Shown here in pieces: positions 53,419 to 62,203 of a DNA stretch of 64,000 bases; within the stretch, counting starts at the first letter, position 1; every line of letters starts with the position of its first letter. A program made the translations under genes and the position numbers. Below the pieces are notes generated by a model. The model had not been told where the DNA came from. It saw only the letters and a program-made list of their open reading frames with translations, and made no database searches. The DNA is from Klugiella xanthotipulae (lineage in GTDB: Bacteria > Actinomycetota > Actinomycetes > Actinomycetales > Microbacteriaceae), in contig NZ_VFPN01000002.1 in the NCBI RefSeq assembly GCF_006716695.1, forward strand, positions 62,001 through 126,000, read 5' to 3'.

Positions 53419-54942
53419 CTACCGGGTAAAACTCTCTGCCACATCAATCAGCAGACGAGTGCCGAAGCCCGTAGCCCCACGTGGACGCCAGCCGTCGTTG
53501 GTCTCAGACTGCATAGTGCCCGCGATGTCAAGGTGAACCCAGGGAGTCTCACCCACAAACTCAGCGAGGAAGAGCGCCGCGAGGGTGGAACCGGCATACT
53601 TCCCACCCATATTTGAGAGGTCGGCGATCTCGGAGTTGAGTTGCTCACGGTACTTCTTTTCGAGCGGCAACTGCCACAATGGTTCGTCAGTGGCGGCGGA
53701 CGAGTCCAGCACGCGGTTGACCAGGTCCTGGTTATTACCAAAAACGGCGGCCGTACTGGTGCCGAGAGCAACAAGGGCGGCACCCGTAAGAGTGGCGATA
53801 TCGATGATCGCGTCCGGCTCAGCCTCGGCGGCGAGAACCAGACCGTCAGAGAGCACCAGGCGACCCTCTGCATCGGTATTCTTCACCTCGACAGTGGTAC
53901 CGCCACGGATGGTGAGGACATCACCCAGCTTGGTGGCGGATCCCGAGGGCATATTATCGGTGCACATCAGGTAGGCCGTCACGGCAGCGCGGCAGCCCAC
54001 ATCGCGCAGGGCGGTCATCGCGCCAAACACCGCAGCCGCACCAGCCATGTCCATCTTCATCGAGAGGTGCATGGGATCAGACGGCTTAAGGCTGATCCCA
54101 CCCGAGTCGTACATGATGCCCTTGCCCACAAATGCGAGCTCACCGCGCGGCGGGATCGGCTCACCCGCGTTATCAACCGGCAGATAGCGGATTTTGATGA
54201 GCCGGGGCTCCTCCACGCTGCCTGCGTTGACGCCCAGAAGGCCACCCGTGCCCAGCTCAATCAGCCGAGCCTTGTCGAAGGTCTCCACCGTAATACCGAA
54301 CGAAGGGGCGATTTGTTCGGCAAGATCACCAAAATTGGCGGCGGTGAGGTGGCTGGGAGGAGTATTCGCCAGGTCTCGGGCCAGGGTGGTCGCCACCGCA
54401 ATCACGCGGCCGCGGGCAATTCCACCAGCCAGACTTGCGCCATCGGCGGAGGACGAGACGACTTCACACACGGCGAGTGCCCGATCTTGTGGTGCCGACT
54501 TCAGTTCGGTATAGCGATAACGCGCAAGAATGACACCCTCAGCGAGTGCCTGCCCGGCCGCGGCGGGGTCGATCTGAAAATCGTCAACCCCCACAAAAGC
54601 GAGGTGACCAAAGCGATGGGCGGCCTGAGCAAACGTGGCTGCGGCATCGCGCAGCGTGGCAGCCGAGCGGTCAGCTATTGAACCGATGCCCACGGCATAG
54701 CGCACGGGGCCTGCCCCGAGCAGCTGCTGGGCCTGGCCCAACTTACCCTCAAATCCAGCGGCGGCGAGTGCGGCCCGATCAAGGCCAAGATCCGCAGGAA
54801 CCTCGCCATCACTGGCCACAACGTAGCCGATAGCTCCAGCCTCCGCAGAGGGTGCCGGCAGAACGGCGAGCGTCACGGCTTCGGCATCGAGGGAGGGGGC
54901 TGGGGTGAACCCGGCCGGAATCAGTTTGTACGCACTATTCAC
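53419..54942 (-). CDS. pepA: Leucyl aminopeptidase (M17)
   Basis: 507-residue cytosolic metallo-aminopeptidase that removes N-terminal residues from peptides and probably hexamerises. The C-terminal catalytic domain has the metal-binding lysine and aspartates in GKGIMYDSGGISLKP near residue 275, KMDMAGAAAVFG, and the family signature NTDAEGRLVLSD near 360. N-terminal macro-like domain present. ATG at 54942 with AAGGAG upstream. Confidence 0.96.
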   Translation of the reverse strand: MNSAYKLIPAGFTPAPSLDAEAVTLAVLPAPSAEAGAIGYVVASDGEVPADLGLDRAALAAAGFEGKLGQAQQLLGAGPVRYAVGIGSIADRSAATLRDAAATFAQAAHRFGHLAFVGVDDFQIDPAAAGQALAEGVILARYRYTELKSAPQDRALAVCEVVSSSADGASLAGGIARGRVIAVATTLARDLANTPPSHLTAANFGDLAEQIAPSFGITVETFDKARLIELGTGGLLGVNAGSVEEPRLIKIRYLPVDNAGEPIPPRGELAFVGKGIMYDSGGISLKPSDPMHLSMKMDMAGAAAVFGAMTALRDVGCRAAVTAYLMCTDNMPSGSATKLGDVLTIRGGTTVEVKNTDAEGRLVLSDGLVLAAEAEPDAIIDIATLTGAALVALGTSTAAVFGNNQDLVNRVLDSSAATDEPLWQLPLEKKYREQLNSEIADLSNMGGKYAGSTLAALFLAEFVGETPWVHLDIAGTMQSETNDGWRPRGATGFGTRLLIDVAESFTR

Positions 54943-54993
54943 TCTGGTAAAACTCCTTGTTTCTATGGTGATGAGAACAGAGGCCTACCCTGC

Positions 54994-55656
54994 TCATCGA
55001 GTTGTGGGGCCGATCGAATCCGCGTCAGTGTCCTGTTCGTCGGCCTCCTCATCGTACTCGGCCAAGATTTCGAGAGCTTCTTCATCCCAGCGATCGGCAG
55101 GGAGACCGCCATCCTCCCGCACAGCTTGGCGACCGAGAAGAAGTAACTCACGGCTCTCAAAGATGTCGGCCAGTTCGTTCCGGTCGAAGCTATCGGCGTC
55201 TTCCAGAATCTTTTCGATCAACCGGATACCCCGGTCGTACCAGCGCTGACCCGCCAGCACATCGTTCACAGACGAATAGGAATCGCCCAGGAACGAGTAG
55301 ACCATCGGATCAAGAATCTCTTCATTCCAGACCGCCTGAGCGAGCTCACCCGCCTCGACTGTCTGGCCGGTGCGCAGGAGAGCGTCAATCAGGTAGAGAC
55401 GTTTGTCCGGGGCCACCTCGCCCTCGACGTCCTGGGCCTCACGTGCAGCCTCATAAGCGCGCAGTGGCTCCAGTCCGTCGTAAAAGCATTCGGAGGCCGA
55501 GATCAGTACGGCGGCGGGCGAGGTGTCCTCCTCATAGCGGGTCTGTGGATCGCGGGCGAGAGTAAGGAATCCCTCGGCAGCGGCAATCGCCTTGTCTGGG
55601 GTGTCGGCGTCGAAGCTGGTCTCGTCGATGTAGTCCCAGGTCACAGTTTTCGTCAT
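54994..55656 (-). CDS. Acidic helical repeat (TPR-like) protein, function unknown
   Basis: 220-residue acidic, fully helical soluble protein. It has paired-helix segments (SAAVLISASECFYDGLEPL-like, KRLYLIDALLRTGQTVEAGE, YSFLGDSYSSVNDVLAGQRW) that resemble degenerate TPR repeats, and an acidic tail. No enzyme motif. It is 51 bases from pepA on the same strand and may share its transcript. Confidence 0.7.
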   Translation of the reverse strand: MTKTVTWDYIDETSFDADTPDKAIAAAEGFLTLARDPQTRYEEDTSPAAVLISASECFYDGLEPLRAYEAAREAQDVEGEVAPDKRLYLIDALLRTGQTVEAGELAQAVWNEEILDPMVYSFLGDSYSSVNDVLAGQRWYDRGIRLIEKILEDADSFDRNELADIFESRELLLLGRQAVREDGGLPADRWDEEALEILAEYDEEADEQDTDADSIGPTTR

Positions 55657-55678
55657 GCACTCAGGGTAGCGAGAAAAT

Positions 55679-56038
55679 TTATGTCGTGGGCGACCTGCGT
55701 TCGTTCTCCATTCCCAGCCGGTCGGCCAGCAACCACAGGAGTTGTTGGGCGCTCTCGGTACTCATTTCGAAGCCACCGCGCCCCTCGTCGGTGGTGCGGG
55801 CTCCCACATAGACCCAGGTATTCCTGCTGCCAACACGCTGCCACAGGACAACCGTGCACTCACCTGACTCGACCCGATCCTCACCCACACCGGCGACCCA
55901 CTCACTGCGACGCAGCACGACAGGAACGCCCTCCTCAACGCTCACGTGGAGGGGATCGGGCTCGGAGCGGGCCGTGTGGTCGCGCACGCACCAGGGCGGG
56001 CATCCACAGGGTACACGGTTTATGTGTGATGACGACAT
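55679..56038 (-). CDS. DUF6907-like small protein
   Basis: 119-residue protein with the N-terminal motif CGCPPWCVRDH. The clustered cysteines and histidine suggest a metal site, and the segment FEMSTESAQQLLWLLADRLG resembles actinobacterial DUF6907-type proteins. Function unknown. It is divergent from the SRAP gene. Confidence 0.65.
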   Translation of the reverse strand: MSSSHINRVPCGCPPWCVRDHTARSEPDPLHVSVEEGVPVVLRRSEWVAGVGEDRVESGECTVVLWQRVGSRNTWVYVGARTTDEGRGGFEMSTESAQQLLWLLADRLGMENERRSPTT

Positions 56039-56133
56039 AGCTCTCCTTCACTGATTTCTCGGGCGGGAGTATCACAGTTGTAGCAGGCACCTCTGACACC
56101 AGCCTCACCCGGAGGCCGGAGTACCATGTGGAC

Positions 56134-56874
56134 ATGTGTGGACGATACGTGGTGGCGCAGACCACCCTCGATCTCGTGGCGTTTTATGGGGTTGATGATG
56201 AGGGCGATAACCTTCCCCAACCCGGGTTCAATGTTCGCCCCACTGACCCCGTGCCAATCGTGGTTGACGTGGTCGATACCCAGAATCCCGCAGGAACGCG
56301 CCGCAGGCTGGAGGCGGCACGCTGGTCGCTCATCCCGCCGTTTGCCCGCGAGGCTCGACAGCGGTATTCCACATTCAACGCCCGCTCCGAGACCGCGGCC
56401 CGGATCGCGAGCTTTCACGGTGCAGTCGCCCGCACGCGCTGCCTTGTTCCGTCCGACGGTTACTACGAATGGCGGACGGATCAGCACACACCCGGGCGCA
56501 GGGCCAAGACGCCATACTTTGTGTCGGGTCGTGCGGTAGCAGATGACTCGGACACACACGGTGAACCGCTCTCATTTGCGGGGCTGTACTCATGGTGGGC
56601 CGATCCCGCGGTGGACCCGCGTAACCCCGCACGCTGGACACTATCAGCAACCATTCTCACCCGGACCGCCCCACCGCACCTGGCCAATCTGCACGCCCGC
56701 ACACCGGTATGTCTGCCCGCCGATGCATGGGAGGCGTGGCTTGATCCGAGCACAACGGGTGACCAGGAACTGGTGGATGCGGCGGTGCAGGCATCCGATC
56801 GGGCGCTCGACGCCCTGGAATACCACCCGGTTGAGTCACCCCGAGGCGGGGCTCCACGGCGCATTCTACGTTAG
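56134..56874 (+). CDS. SOS response-associated peptidase (SRAP/YedK/HMCES)
   Basis: 246-residue abasic-site shield. After Met removal, Cys2 (MCGRY) forms a thiazolidine crosslink with abasic sites in single-stranded DNA. Other conserved active-site segments are FNVRPTDPVP, STFNARSET (Asn) and PSDGYYEW (Glu), with HARTPV carrying the C-terminal histidine. I start at 56134 because Cys must be residue 2; a start two codons earlier is in frame. Placed among other SOS genes. Confidence 0.93.
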   Translation: MCGRYVVAQTTLDLVAFYGVDDEGDNLPQPGFNVRPTDPVPIVVDVVDTQNPAGTRRRLEAARWSLIPPFAREARQRYSTFNARSETAARIASFHGAVARTRCLVPSDGYYEWRTDQHTPGRRAKTPYFVSGRAVADDSDTHGEPLSFAGLYSWWADPAVDPRNPARWTLSATILTRTAPPHLANLHARTPVCLPADAWEAWLDPSTTGDQELVDAAVQASDRALDALEYHPVESPRGGAPRRILR

Positions 56875-56996
56875 AGATGCGGAGACGGCGCCGGCCGGCG
56901 GCCATTCTTCGCCAGAGCCTTCGGATTCAGCACACACCGCACAGCATCAGACGCTCTATTGGCAATTCTGGGCGCTGAGGCCTACACTCGATTAAA
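56875..56996. other. Short gap between SRAP gene and LexA box
   Basis: About 120 GC-rich bases. A GGCGCCGGCCGGCGGCC stretch near 56889-56905 could end the SRAP transcript. No gene seen. Confidence 0.35.
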
Positions 56997-57012
56997 TCGA
57001 ACAAACCTTCGA
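56997..57012. promoter_or_regulatory. LexA (SOS) box upstream of polymerase locus
   Basis: TCGAACAAACCTTCGA fits the actinobacterial SOS box TCGAAC-N4-GTTCGA at 15 of 16 defined positions (one mismatch in the right arm). It lies 184 bases before the dnaE2-type gene. Confidence 0.8.
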
Positions 57013-57016
57013 ATCA

Positions 57017-57187
57017 TTGAGGATAGGTCCCGTACGAACGATAAAAAAAGAGCGCATCACTGTCTGGCACGCCGATGAGGACACCCCCGAAAAAATGGCG
57101 TGGACCGGCCAGAAACATCTAGTCACTACCCCGCACGCCCCCGGTGGCGACCCTGCGCATACTGTTGGTTCCTCACCAACGTTCTGA
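57017..57187 (+). CDS. Possible small SOS-linked protein, DUF6504-like
   Basis: 56-residue frame starting TTG right after the LexA box, reading IGPVRTIKKERITVWHADED and MAWTGQKHLV. The ERITV...W-x-G pattern resembles the short DUF6504 proteins often placed before actinobacterial DnaE2-type genes. No strong ribosome site; start uncertain. It ends 8 bases before the polymerase ATG. Confidence 0.35.
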   Translation: MRIGPVRTIKKERITVWHADEDTPEKMAWTGQKHLVTTPHAPGGDPAHTVGSSPTF

Positions 57188-57195
57188 GCTAGCTC

Positions 57196-58680
57196 ATGCC
57201 CCGATTCACCCACCTCCACGTATCGTCTTCTTTCTCGCCCCGCTATGGAGCGCAGAGGCCGGAACAACTCGTTGCCCAGATCGCCCACAACAACGCCGAA
57301 AGGGCGCACGACAGCGATCCCTCCCCCGCGCTCGCTCTCACTGATCAGGACGGCCTCTACGGGGCCATCCAGCACATACGAGCCTGCATCGCCGAAGGAG
57401 TCTCCCCCATCGTGGGCGTGGACATTCACATTGCTTCTCCGAGCGGTAATTTCCCGGTCGTGATCGTGGCCCACGGCTGCGCAGGGGGAGCCGGATGGGC
57501 AGCATTGTGCCGCACCGTCTCGGCGGCACACTCCCCGCGAGCATCCGGTCCAGGGGCATCGTCCGTTCGACATAGCCCCGGAGTCCGACCGAGCGTTCCC
57601 GCATCGCTCCTCGCGAACTTCCTGAAGACCAGCGAGGGGCCCGTTGCCACGGTCCTTCTCGGGCCTGACTCCAACGTGGGTCAGGCAGTCCTCCATAACC
57701 GCCACGACCTCGCCCGGCAATATCTTGCTGAGTGGAATACGCTCCTACCCGGTGGGGTAGCGGTCGAGATTGTCTGCCACTTCGCTGAAATCGGGGCTAC
57801 GGCATCCGTCGAGCACGCTGCGCGGATGCTGGAGCTTGCCGAGGAAGGTCACGTTCCCGCCATTCTGACCAACGCGGCGCGCTCTGCGCGAAGGGATGCG
57901 ACAGCCACGAACGATCCATTCGACTCAGCAGATCAGCTTTGCGCGTTCGTCAGCCCTTCAGGACGGCACAACCGTGAGGCCTGGCTAAAGCCACAACAGA
58001 CGATGGAGTTGGTGGCACGGTTCATTGTCAACGCTTCCACGCTCTCCACCCTGGCTCTCCCCAGGATTCTTTCCGCCACGGACCAGCTCGCCGAGCGCTG
58101 CATCCTCGACCCGGTTGCCGATCTGGGGTGGGGACGACCCCGGCTTCCCGAACTCAGCGCACTGGGATTCAGCGGTACCGCACAGCGTATCCTCACCGAG
58201 CGGTGCCAGGCTGCCATCACCGAGCGCTACCCGAGACTCGATGGTCGTAACTCCGAGCGAGTGCACCAGAGACTTCACACCGAGCTGAGCGCCATCAACA
58301 GTTTAGAATTTGACGCCTACTTCCTGACGGTGGCCGACGTGTCCCAATTGATTCGCAACAGAGGGATCCGCAACCAGGCGAGTGGGTCAGGGACCAGCTC
58401 AATCGTCAATTATCTCCTGCGTGTCAGCGCTGTTGACCCGCTGGAACATGGCCTCTTCCACGAGTGTTTCCTCGGCAGTAGCCCGTCCACCTTGCCCAGC
58501 CTTGGTATTGACGTTGAATCGACACGTCAGGCCGAGATCCACACGGCCATTTTTGAGCGCTACGGTCAGAATCGAGCAGCCCTCCTCCCTCCACACGAGA
58601 CGTCCCCGGCGCACGGAACCACATACGAGGGCGACGATACGTATGGAGTGGTCCTCAGTAATACCACATGGTGTCTTTGA
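57196..58680 (+). pseudogene. dnaE2: Error-prone DNA polymerase III alpha (DnaE2-type), 5' fragment
   Basis: 494-residue N-terminal piece of a polymerase normally over 1000 residues. It has a PHP domain (FTHLHVSSSFSPRYGAQRPE, LALTDQDGLYGAIQH) and the start of the polymerase core (FDAYFLTVADV, VNYLLRVSAVDPLEHGLFHECFLG). The catalytic PDIDxD region reads PSLGIDVES: the first catalytic Asp is Gly, and the RGSAA-like loop reads SGSGTSS. Homology stops near 58620; the last 20 residues look unrelated. The 3' portion lies after IS copy 2 (60318-61223). An SOS box lies upstream. The protein cannot be an active polymerase. Confidence 0.85.
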
Positions 58681-58721
58681 GGCCACTGTCTGTGTGCATT
58701 TCCGACGGATTGCCATAGTTC

Positions 58722-59006
58722 CTAGGCGGTGGTGATGGGCACCTCAACCCGATCTCTGGCCACGACCACGCCGTCTTTGATGGCGTAGCACTCGACGTAG
58801 TGCTCTCCGCGGAACTGGGTAGCTTCGTGGTGACCGTTGAGTTTGCTACCTGAAATAATTTGTCCGCGGATACAGTTGATCCGTTTGGCTTCGTCACCTT
58901 GGTTGAGGACTTTCCATTTCAGCTCGTAAGGGTGAGGGACATCGCATTCGGTGATGCTAAAATCGAGACTTTTTTGAGTGCGTAGCGGAAGCCTGTTGCT
59001 GAGCAT
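58722..59006 (-). pseudogene. AGS-C sensor-domain fragment of a CBASS-type CD-NTase
   Basis: The 94-residue minus-strand frame matches the AGS-C fold (Adenylyl/Guanylyl cyclase and SMODS C-terminal sensor). Typical stretches are YELKWKVLNQGDEAKRINCI, RGQIISGS, RGEHYVECYAIKDGVVVARD and VEVPI. AGS-C is the C-terminal nucleotide-sensing part of some cGAS/DncV-like enzymes in CBASS anti-phage systems. The 5' side (N-terminal nucleotidyltransferase) is missing because IS copy 2 begins at 59007. The piece is the 3' end of a larger gene and is not functional alone. Domain name is from memory of the family, not a search. Confidence 0.75.
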
Positions 59007-59055
59007 TGGTTTGGCCTGGGTTTAGTTCCGTACTTTCAACAAGGATAGGAACACC

Positions 59056-59370
59056 ATGGCAAACAAATATGAACCAGAATTCCGTGAACGCGCGCTGCGT
59101 ATGCTCACCGAAGCGCTCCCCGAGCATACGAGCCTCAACGCAGCCAGCAACCAGGTCGGCAAGCTCCTCGGTGTCTCACCAGACACGCTGCGTATCTGGC
59201 ATCGTCAAACGCTGATCGATACTGGCCAAAAACCCGGCGTGACCACTGATATGAACGAGGAGAACCGGCGACTGCGCCGCGAAGTCGCTGAACTCAAGAA
59301 AGCAAACGAAGTCTTGCGAGCTGCGAGCATATTTTTCGCCAAGGAACTCGACCCCCCACGAACGAAATGA
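59056..59370 (+). CDS. IS3-family transposase OrfA (copy 2)
   Basis: 104-residue OrfA identical in sequence to the first copy. It has a helix-turn-helix and a leucine-rich coiled coil, and overlaps orfB by ATGA. Confidence 0.95.
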   Translation: MANKYEPEFRERALRMLTEALPEHTSLNAASNQVGKLLGVSPDTLRIWHRQTLIDTGQKPGVTTDMNEENRRLRREVAELKKANEVLRAASIFFAKELDPPRTK

Positions 59371-60278
59371 TCCAATTCATCGATACCTATCGTGATCGTT
59401 TCGGGGTTGAGTTCCTGTGCCGTGTGCTGGGCTCGGCAATTCGTGGGTTTCTGACGTCCCGAGGATATCGGGCAGCGAAACACAGACTCCCGTCGGTCAG
59501 GAAACTACGCGACGAGATTCTCGTCACCGAGATCCGTCAACTCCACAAACAGCACTACAGCGTCTACGGGCGCCGCAAGATGCACGCCCTCCTCACCAGA
59601 GCAGGGTGGGTCATCGGACGCGACCAAACCGAGCGTCTGATGAAAATCGCCGGAGTGCGTGGGGTACGTCGTTCGAAGAGAGCCTTCACAACAACGAGTG
59701 ACGTCAGGGATCAGCTGCCGGGTGATCTCGTCGAACGCCAGTTCGTGGCCGACGGGCCAATGAAGTTGTTGGTGTGTGACATCACTTACGTTGCTACGTG
59801 GGCTGGGTTCGCATACACCGCGTTCATTATTGATGTCTTTGATCGTAAGATCGTTGGCTGGAACGTTGCCTCAACACTGAAAGCTGAGATACTGCCGCTG
59901 CAGGCGCTTGAGATGGCGGCCTGGCAATCAGGTGGAACGCTCGACGGGGCCGTGCATCACAGCGACCACGGATCGAACTACATGTCGATGGTCTACTCCA
60001 ACCGCGTCAGAGAACTGGGGGCGATTCCTTCAACGGGGACCGTAGGTGACAGCTACGATAATGCCCTGGCCGAGTCAGTGAACGCGCTCTACAAAGCAGA
60101 ACTCATCCGCATGCGTGGCCCCTGGAAAACAGTTGAGGAAGTCGAACTCGCCACCCTGGAGTATGTGTGGTGGTGGAACAATGAGCGCCTCCACGGCGAG
60201 CTAGGCAGGCGAACCCCGGTCGAGGTTGAGACGGCGTACTATGCTGAGGCGCAGTCACTCGTGACAACCGTCGAGTGA
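59367..60278 (+). CDS. IS3-family transposase OrfB, DDE integrase (copy 2)
   Basis: 303-residue integrase with D138, D200 and E236 intact. It differs from copy 1 at residue 249 (Met for Arg) and by one synonymous change in the codon for G99 (GGA to GGG). Presumably functional. Confidence 0.95.
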   Translation: MIQFIDTYRDRFGVEFLCRVLGSAIRGFLTSRGYRAAKHRLPSVRKLRDEILVTEIRQLHKQHYSVYGRRKMHALLTRAGWVIGRDQTERLMKIAGVRGVRRSKRAFTTTSDVRDQLPGDLVERQFVADGPMKLLVCDITYVATWAGFAYTAFIIDVFDRKIVGWNVASTLKAEILPLQALEMAAWQSGGTLDGAVHHSDHGSNYMSMVYSNRVRELGAIPSTGTVGDSYDNALAESVNALYKAELIRMRGPWKTVEEVELATLEYVWWWNNERLHGELGRRTPVEVETAYYAEAQSLVTTVE

Positions 60279-60317
60279 TGAACAAAATAGTCGGAACTAA
60301 ACCCAGGCCAAACCATT

Positions 60318-61223
60318 CCGCTGCTCCCCGTTGATGTCAACGCGTCACGCGATCATTACCACGTAGAACCCTTAAAAGTACGACACGGGAGACGGGCAGG
60401 GCCGGGAGACTACGGCATCCGACTATCCCTGCTGAGCGTACCGAGCATCACCGCGGCGGAGTGCGAACGCATCCTGAAGCGGCAACCCTACAGCTCAATT
60501 AGCGATTTCGCGGCCAAAGCGAACCCTTCCAAAGGGCTACTTCAACGGCTGGCAGCCCTGGGCGCGCTTGACCCGCTCTCGCCACAGACCGCTCGGGGCG
60601 AGATCATCGCCTACACACGCACTCTGACAGCGCGTACACACGCTACATACAGGCGAAACAGCCGCTCATCAGACACACCCGAGCAGGGCGTCACCGCACC
60701 AACCTGCCAACAGGACAACACCGCACAGCCAACGCTCGGCGGGGAGGCGGATACCAAGTTCTGGGAGATGAAGGTCATCGCCCCGTTAACCTCGGCACGC
60801 GCACAGGACGAACAGCAACACCCAGAACACGATACATTGGAGCACGAACCCGCTCCCCACCCCATTGAGTCATACCGCCCGCTCCTGGACAGCATCGGGG
60901 TCACCCCTTCCGGGGAGCTCCTCGCCCTTCCTGATAACACCGAGGTTATGGTGGCCGGCATTCGCGTCACTGCCCAGACCCTGCCCTCGCACAGCAGTAA
61001 GCGAGCTCTCCGAGTTGCCCTTGATGACGGCAGCGGATGCGCCGAGATCACGCTCCTCGGCCAGGCCCAGAAATCGTCCGATTCACTACACTTCGGCACG
61101 CGACTGATGGTCGTGGCGGGCACCACACACCGCAGCAAGGAGACCGGTCTATCCGTACGAGCTACCAAGGTATGGGATCTTGCCCAGCTCTGGTCCGGGT
61201 TCACGACGCAGAGGGGTGCGTAA
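60318..61223 (+). pseudogene. dnaE2: Error-prone DNA polymerase (DnaE2-type), 3' fragment
   Basis: Open frame from the IS edge without a start codon. It reads LLPVDVNASRDHYHVEPL, then the helix-hairpin-helix region (LSLLSVPSITAAECERIL, ISDFAAKANPSKGLLQRLAA, GALDP) and a C-terminal OB-fold (EVMVAGIRVTAQTLPSHSSK, VALDDGSGCAEITLLGQAQ, VWDLAQLW). This is the end of the DnaE2-type gene whose start is at 57196. About 300 residues of palm and fingers are missing between the fragments. It ends about 200 bases before the convergent LysM gene. Confidence 0.85.
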
Positions 61224-61392
61224 AAAGTTTCGCTAGCCGAGGCGCAGTCCGGCGGCCACGGGAGGCAATCCGGATATCACCAGTCGAACCCCCCTCGGAT
61301 CAAATACAAGGAAGCAGACCGCGCACGACCGCGAAGCGAAACTCACCAGCATCACGGTTACCCCCAGCGGTGAGCAGCACCGAGCGAAGCAC

Positions 61393-61413
61393 CATCTGCA
61401 TCTGCATCTGCAT
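61393..61413. repeat. Short CATCTG tandem repeat
   Basis: CATCTG is repeated three times plus CAT, in the non-coding gap between the polymerase 3' fragment and the LysM gene. No coding context is convincing, although a minus-strand frame crosses it. Confidence 0.6.
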
Positions 61414-61434
61414 GATTGGCCGCGAGCAGCACTG

Positions 61435-62154
61435 CTAGCCGGAAACCGACTCTCCCGCCCCGCCATCAGCAGAATCTTTACCATCCATATATTGAGTGGG
61501 AATAGCAAGCTCTTGGCCAGCCTCGAGGTCGGAGGAGTCCAGCCGATTGAGCGAAAGGATATCGCTGATCACATCGCGCGGGTCACTCGAGGGAGCCAAG
61601 CGCTGGGCCAACCCCCAGAGACTATCTCCCGAGTTAACCGTAATGTAGGTGAGCCCCTGCGACGGTGCGGAGGAGGCGATGGCCGAGCCCGACATAAACA
61701 AAATCCCTGAAAGGGCGACCAACGTAAGAAGGAGAGCAATCACGCCGACGAGGACCACACGCCCTCGGTTAGTGAGGCGAAGCCGAGTCTTCACGCGATA
61801 CTCGGTAATTCCCAGGCCATCCGTAACCGTAGATACGCTCGGCGGTACGGAAACATCTTGGTCAAAAATACTGTGACCCAGTATGCGGTGTTCCCTGTCG
61901 TTTGGAACCGAAGCGCCACGCAACAACAGATCCTGGGGCAGCCGCTCCCTCGCGGAGGGGCTCTGGCCTGGTCGGTAAGGCACCGAGGCCATCCGCACCG
62001 GGTCATACGAGTAACCACCGCTGAGAACGGGGCGCCCCAGTACCTCATAATCGCCCACCGCTCTCTGCGGGGTAGGCCTGCGAGCGACTCCTGATCCAGA
62101 CATCGACTCACGTACAAGCGTTGTCTCGTGCGGGAAAGAAATGATGTTACTCAT
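61435..62154 (-). CDS. LysM-domain membrane protein divergent from lexA
   Basis: 239-residue protein with a cytosolic N-terminal region, one membrane helix near residues 132-155 and an extracellular LysM module near 168-220 (VNSGDSLWGLAQRLAPSS, LNRLDSSDLEAGQELAIP). LysM binds peptidoglycan. Position, divergent from lexA and under SOS boxes, parallels the mycobacterial ChiZ/DivS-type division inhibitors; that role is inferred. ATG at 62154 follows AAGGAGG; a start at 62169 would be in frame. Confidence 0.88.
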   Translation of the reverse strand: MSNIISFPHETTLVRESMSGSGVARRPTPQRAVGDYEVLGRPVLSGGYSYDPVRMASVPYRPGQSPSARERLPQDLLLRGASVPNDREHRILGHSIFDQDVSVPPSVSTVTDGLGITEYRVKTRLRLTNRGRVVLVGVIALLLTLVALSGILFMSGSAIASSAPSQGLTYITVNSGDSLWGLAQRLAPSSDPRDVISDILSLNRLDSSDLEAGQELAIPTQYMDGKDSADGGAGESVSG

Positions 62155-62203
62155 GGGTTCCTCCTTCAACAGATGCCCGGCAAGCTGAAACTCCCAGCCC
62201 TTA

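Larger units (their letters stand above)
59007..60315 (+). mobile_element. IS3-family insertion sequence, copy 2 (no target duplication)
   Basis: 1309 bp with the same ends and genes as copy 1; I noticed two base differences. Flanks differ: GCAT on the left, TTCC on the right, so there is no target duplication. The left flank is the AGS-C fragment, the right flank the 3' part of the polymerase gene. This is what a deletion or recombination at the IS edge leaves. Confidence 0.95.

Noticed and set aside
53641-54681. 346-residue plus-strand frame opposite pepA
   Set aside because: Shadow of aminopeptidase; no independent evidence.
56992-57720. 242-residue minus-strand frame opposite the dnaE2 5' end
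   Set aside because: Covers the LexA box and polymerase PHP domain; composition of a shadow.
39695-60319. Composite transposon made of the two IS copies
   Set aside because: The outer flanks are AAAG and TTCC, not a shared target duplication, and the cargo includes core genes such as pepA.
61233-61508. 91-residue minus-strand frame with a CRCRCR stretch
   Set aside because: The stretch comes from the CATCTG repeat; overlaps LysM gene; no ribosome site.
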